Positions 52,589 through 53,479 of a DNA stretch of 53,479 nt are shown one piece after another; the stretch's first letter is position 1, and the number at the start of each line of letters is the position of its first letter. The DNA comes from Nocardioides sp. (GTDB lineage: Bacteria > Actinomycetota > Actinomycetes > Propionibacteriales > Nocardioidaceae). Where the stretch lies: contig JAOPXU010000168.1 of assembly GCA_025964985.1 (NCBI GenBank), positions 1-53,479 of the forward strand, given 5' to 3'. The position numbers and the translations under genes are program-made. The notes under the pieces are model-generated. The model was not told the DNA's origin, made no database searches, and saw only the letters and a program-made list of their open reading frames with translations.

Positions 52589-53206
52589 GTTCTGTTCGTC
52601 CAGCGGATCGCCCAAGTCGTGACCCACAGGATCGGCCGGCACGTCGACGAGGGTCTGGATCGAGTCGCCGTAGAAGGCGATGAGCTGCTCGTCGGAGGCC
52701 TCGGTGATGCGCTCGTCGGCCAGGATCGCGACGGCGTCGAGCAGGCCGGAGATCTGCGCGGCGACGAGCCGGGCGCGCAGCTCGGCGTGGGGGCCGACCA
52801 GGCGTGGCGCCAGCGGGACGATGAACATCTCCTCCATCGCCGAGACCAGGCGCTCGCGCACCAGCTCGCTGTCGGAGGCGCGCAGCATCGAGCGCCAGAT
52901 GCTGAAGGTGAGCTCGGGCGACTCGGTCAGGAGCGAGGCGACCAACCGACGGCCGAGACCCTCGAGCGGGCCGTTGGTGACGTGGTCGAAGCGGCCCTCG
53001 ACCGGCATGGTCTCGAGGAACAGCCGCTCCTTGGACCCGAAGTAGCGGATGACCAGGGCCGGGTCGGCGCCGGCGGCCGCGGCGATCTGGCGGACCGAGG
53101 TGCCGGCGTAGCCCTGGCGGTTGAACAGCCGCCGGCCGGCCTTGCCGATCGCCTCGCGGGTGGCGGAGGCGGAGGCGGCGCGCGAGGTGGTGGCGCCCTC
53201 GCTCAT
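52586..53206 (-). CDS. TetR-family regulator D
   Basis: 206 aa from an ATG with GGAGAG 7 nt upstream; an upstream in-frame start (53260) lacks such a site. The HTH is TSVRQIAAAAGADPALVIRYFGSKERL in type, with a helical effector domain. It lies divergent from the lipoprotein gene, where a GTCAACnnnGTTGAC palindrome overlies the promoter. The same palindrome at 21222 suggests a second target. Confidence 0.9.
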   Translation of the reverse strand: MSEGATTSRAASASATREAIGKAGRRLFNRQGYAGTSVRQIAAAAGADPALVIRYFGSKERLFLETMPVEGRFDHVTNGPLEGLGRRLVASLLTESPELTFSIWRSMLRASDSELVRERLVSAMEEMFIVPLAPRLVGPHAELRARLVAAQISGLLDAVAILADERITEASDEQLIAFYGDSIQTLVDVPADPVGHDLGDPLDEQN

Positions 53207-53253
53207 CTCGAACTCTCCACGGCCCGGACGGTAGCCCACGGGCCACGTGATCG

Positions 53254-53307
53254 TTGACACACCATGCAGCGCGAACGTAACCTCGCCGGCGTGTCAACAG
53301 CGTTGAC
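53254..53307 (+). promoter_or_regulatory. Strong promoter and operator of the lipoprotein gene
   Basis: -35 TTGACA (53254-53259), 18-nt spacer, -10 TAACCT (53278-53283), 7 nt, then GTG at 53291. The palindrome GTCAACAGCGTTGAC (53293-53307) covers the first codons, where a leaderless mRNA would begin. Confidence 0.65.
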
Positions 53308-53479
53308 CGAGTCTCGTCCGGTCGTCCTCCTCGTCGCCCTCGTGTGCCTGCTCGCCTCGGCGTGCGGGTCCAACCTCGACCCCGCCGACGTCGGCCGCAC
53401 CGAGGGCCAGGCCGCTGCGCCGGGCGTCACGGTCGACGGCACGGTCGCCGCGCCCGGCGCCGCCCCGGAGGCCGGCGGC
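53291..53479 (+). CDS. Lipoprotein, probably ABC substrate-binding protein (truncated by window edge)
   Basis: 63 codons are visible. A signal peptide (PVVLLVALVCLLASAC) ends in a lipobox LASACGS, so the mature protein is anchored by Cys25. The following Ala/Gly/Val-rich linker (NLDPADVGRTEGQAAAPG) resembles actinobacterial branched-chain-type ABC substrate-binding proteins, but the domain itself lies outside the window. The leaderless GTG is supported by its promoter. Confidence 0.75.
   Translation, partial: MSTALTESRPVVLLVALVCLLASACGSNLDPADVGRTEGQAAAPGVTVDGTVAAPGAAPEAGG

Overview
The window is a gene-dense stretch (more than 95% coding) of a very GC-rich actinobacterial chromosome. Codon use, many GTG starts, GTGA/ATGA stop-start overlaps, a run of FadD-type ligases, F420/LLM and FAD enzymes, and several promoters that appear leaderless (TAnnnT placed 6-7 nt before the start codon) suggest a Nocardioides-like or related propionibacterial/corynebacterial genome. 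Taxonomy is inferred from protein style only. No rRNA, tRNA or CRISPR array was seen.

Layout. 1-590: the 5' part of an IS30-type transposase, cut by the window edge. 620-4361 (minus): a PhoD-like phosphatase, DUF1059 and alpha/beta hydrolase operon, then a DUF3618 plus Holin-X membrane pair. 4447-5031: Dps. 5101-10068 (minus): a cytochrome P450, then a copper operon (CsoR, CopZ-like, a His-rich duplicated-domain membrane protein, CopA) behind a CsoR-type operator. 10099-10371: two tandem copies of a two-armed palindromic repeat. 10394-17522: thioesterase, Old Yellow Enzyme, TIGR01777 epimerase, SelO, GAF histidine kinase, RlmC. 17706-21189 (minus): SDR, FadD19-related ligase, DapB-like dehydrogenase. 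21269-28867 (plus): molybdopterin oxidoreductase, acyltransferase, flavin monooxygenase, TetR, alpha/beta hydrolase and a ChoD-like GMC oxidoreductase, ending inside another repeat. 29082-32463 (minus): HSL-type hydrolase, TetR and a HAPMO-like Baeyer-Villiger monooxygenase, divergent from 32518-36673 (zinc ADH, DUF3556 membrane protein, phytoene-desaturase-like oxidoreductase). 36553-42189: membrane protein, epimerase, D-aminoacylase-like amidohydrolase, a frameshifted membrane gene, a DinB-like protein. 42222-50135: ABC exporter, SDR, AlkB, epoxide-hydrolase-like enzyme, SDR, TetR, GNAT, SpoIIE-type phosphatase. 50123-53479: FadD17-like ligase, LLM oxidoreductase, TetR, and the start of a lipoprotein.

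How it works together. Much of 12-53 kb looks like lipid, steroid or terpenoid catabolism: FadD17-like and FadD19-related ligases, a ChoD-like oxidase, BVMO/FMO, SDRs, hydrolases and an LLM enzyme. KstR-type palindromes (TnnAACnnGTTnnA) sit at promoters of the FadD19-related operon and the LLM/FadD17-like operon, and one lies before the epimerase gene. Four TetR genes each lie beside a different palindrome, and three of those palindromes recur at other promoters in the window. This suggests a small interlinked regulatory network.

The most unusual feature is a family of inverted-pair repeats (REPIN-like). Their inner 6-bp stems differ from copy to copy but stay paired, and one copy supplies the last codons and stop of the ChoD-like gene.
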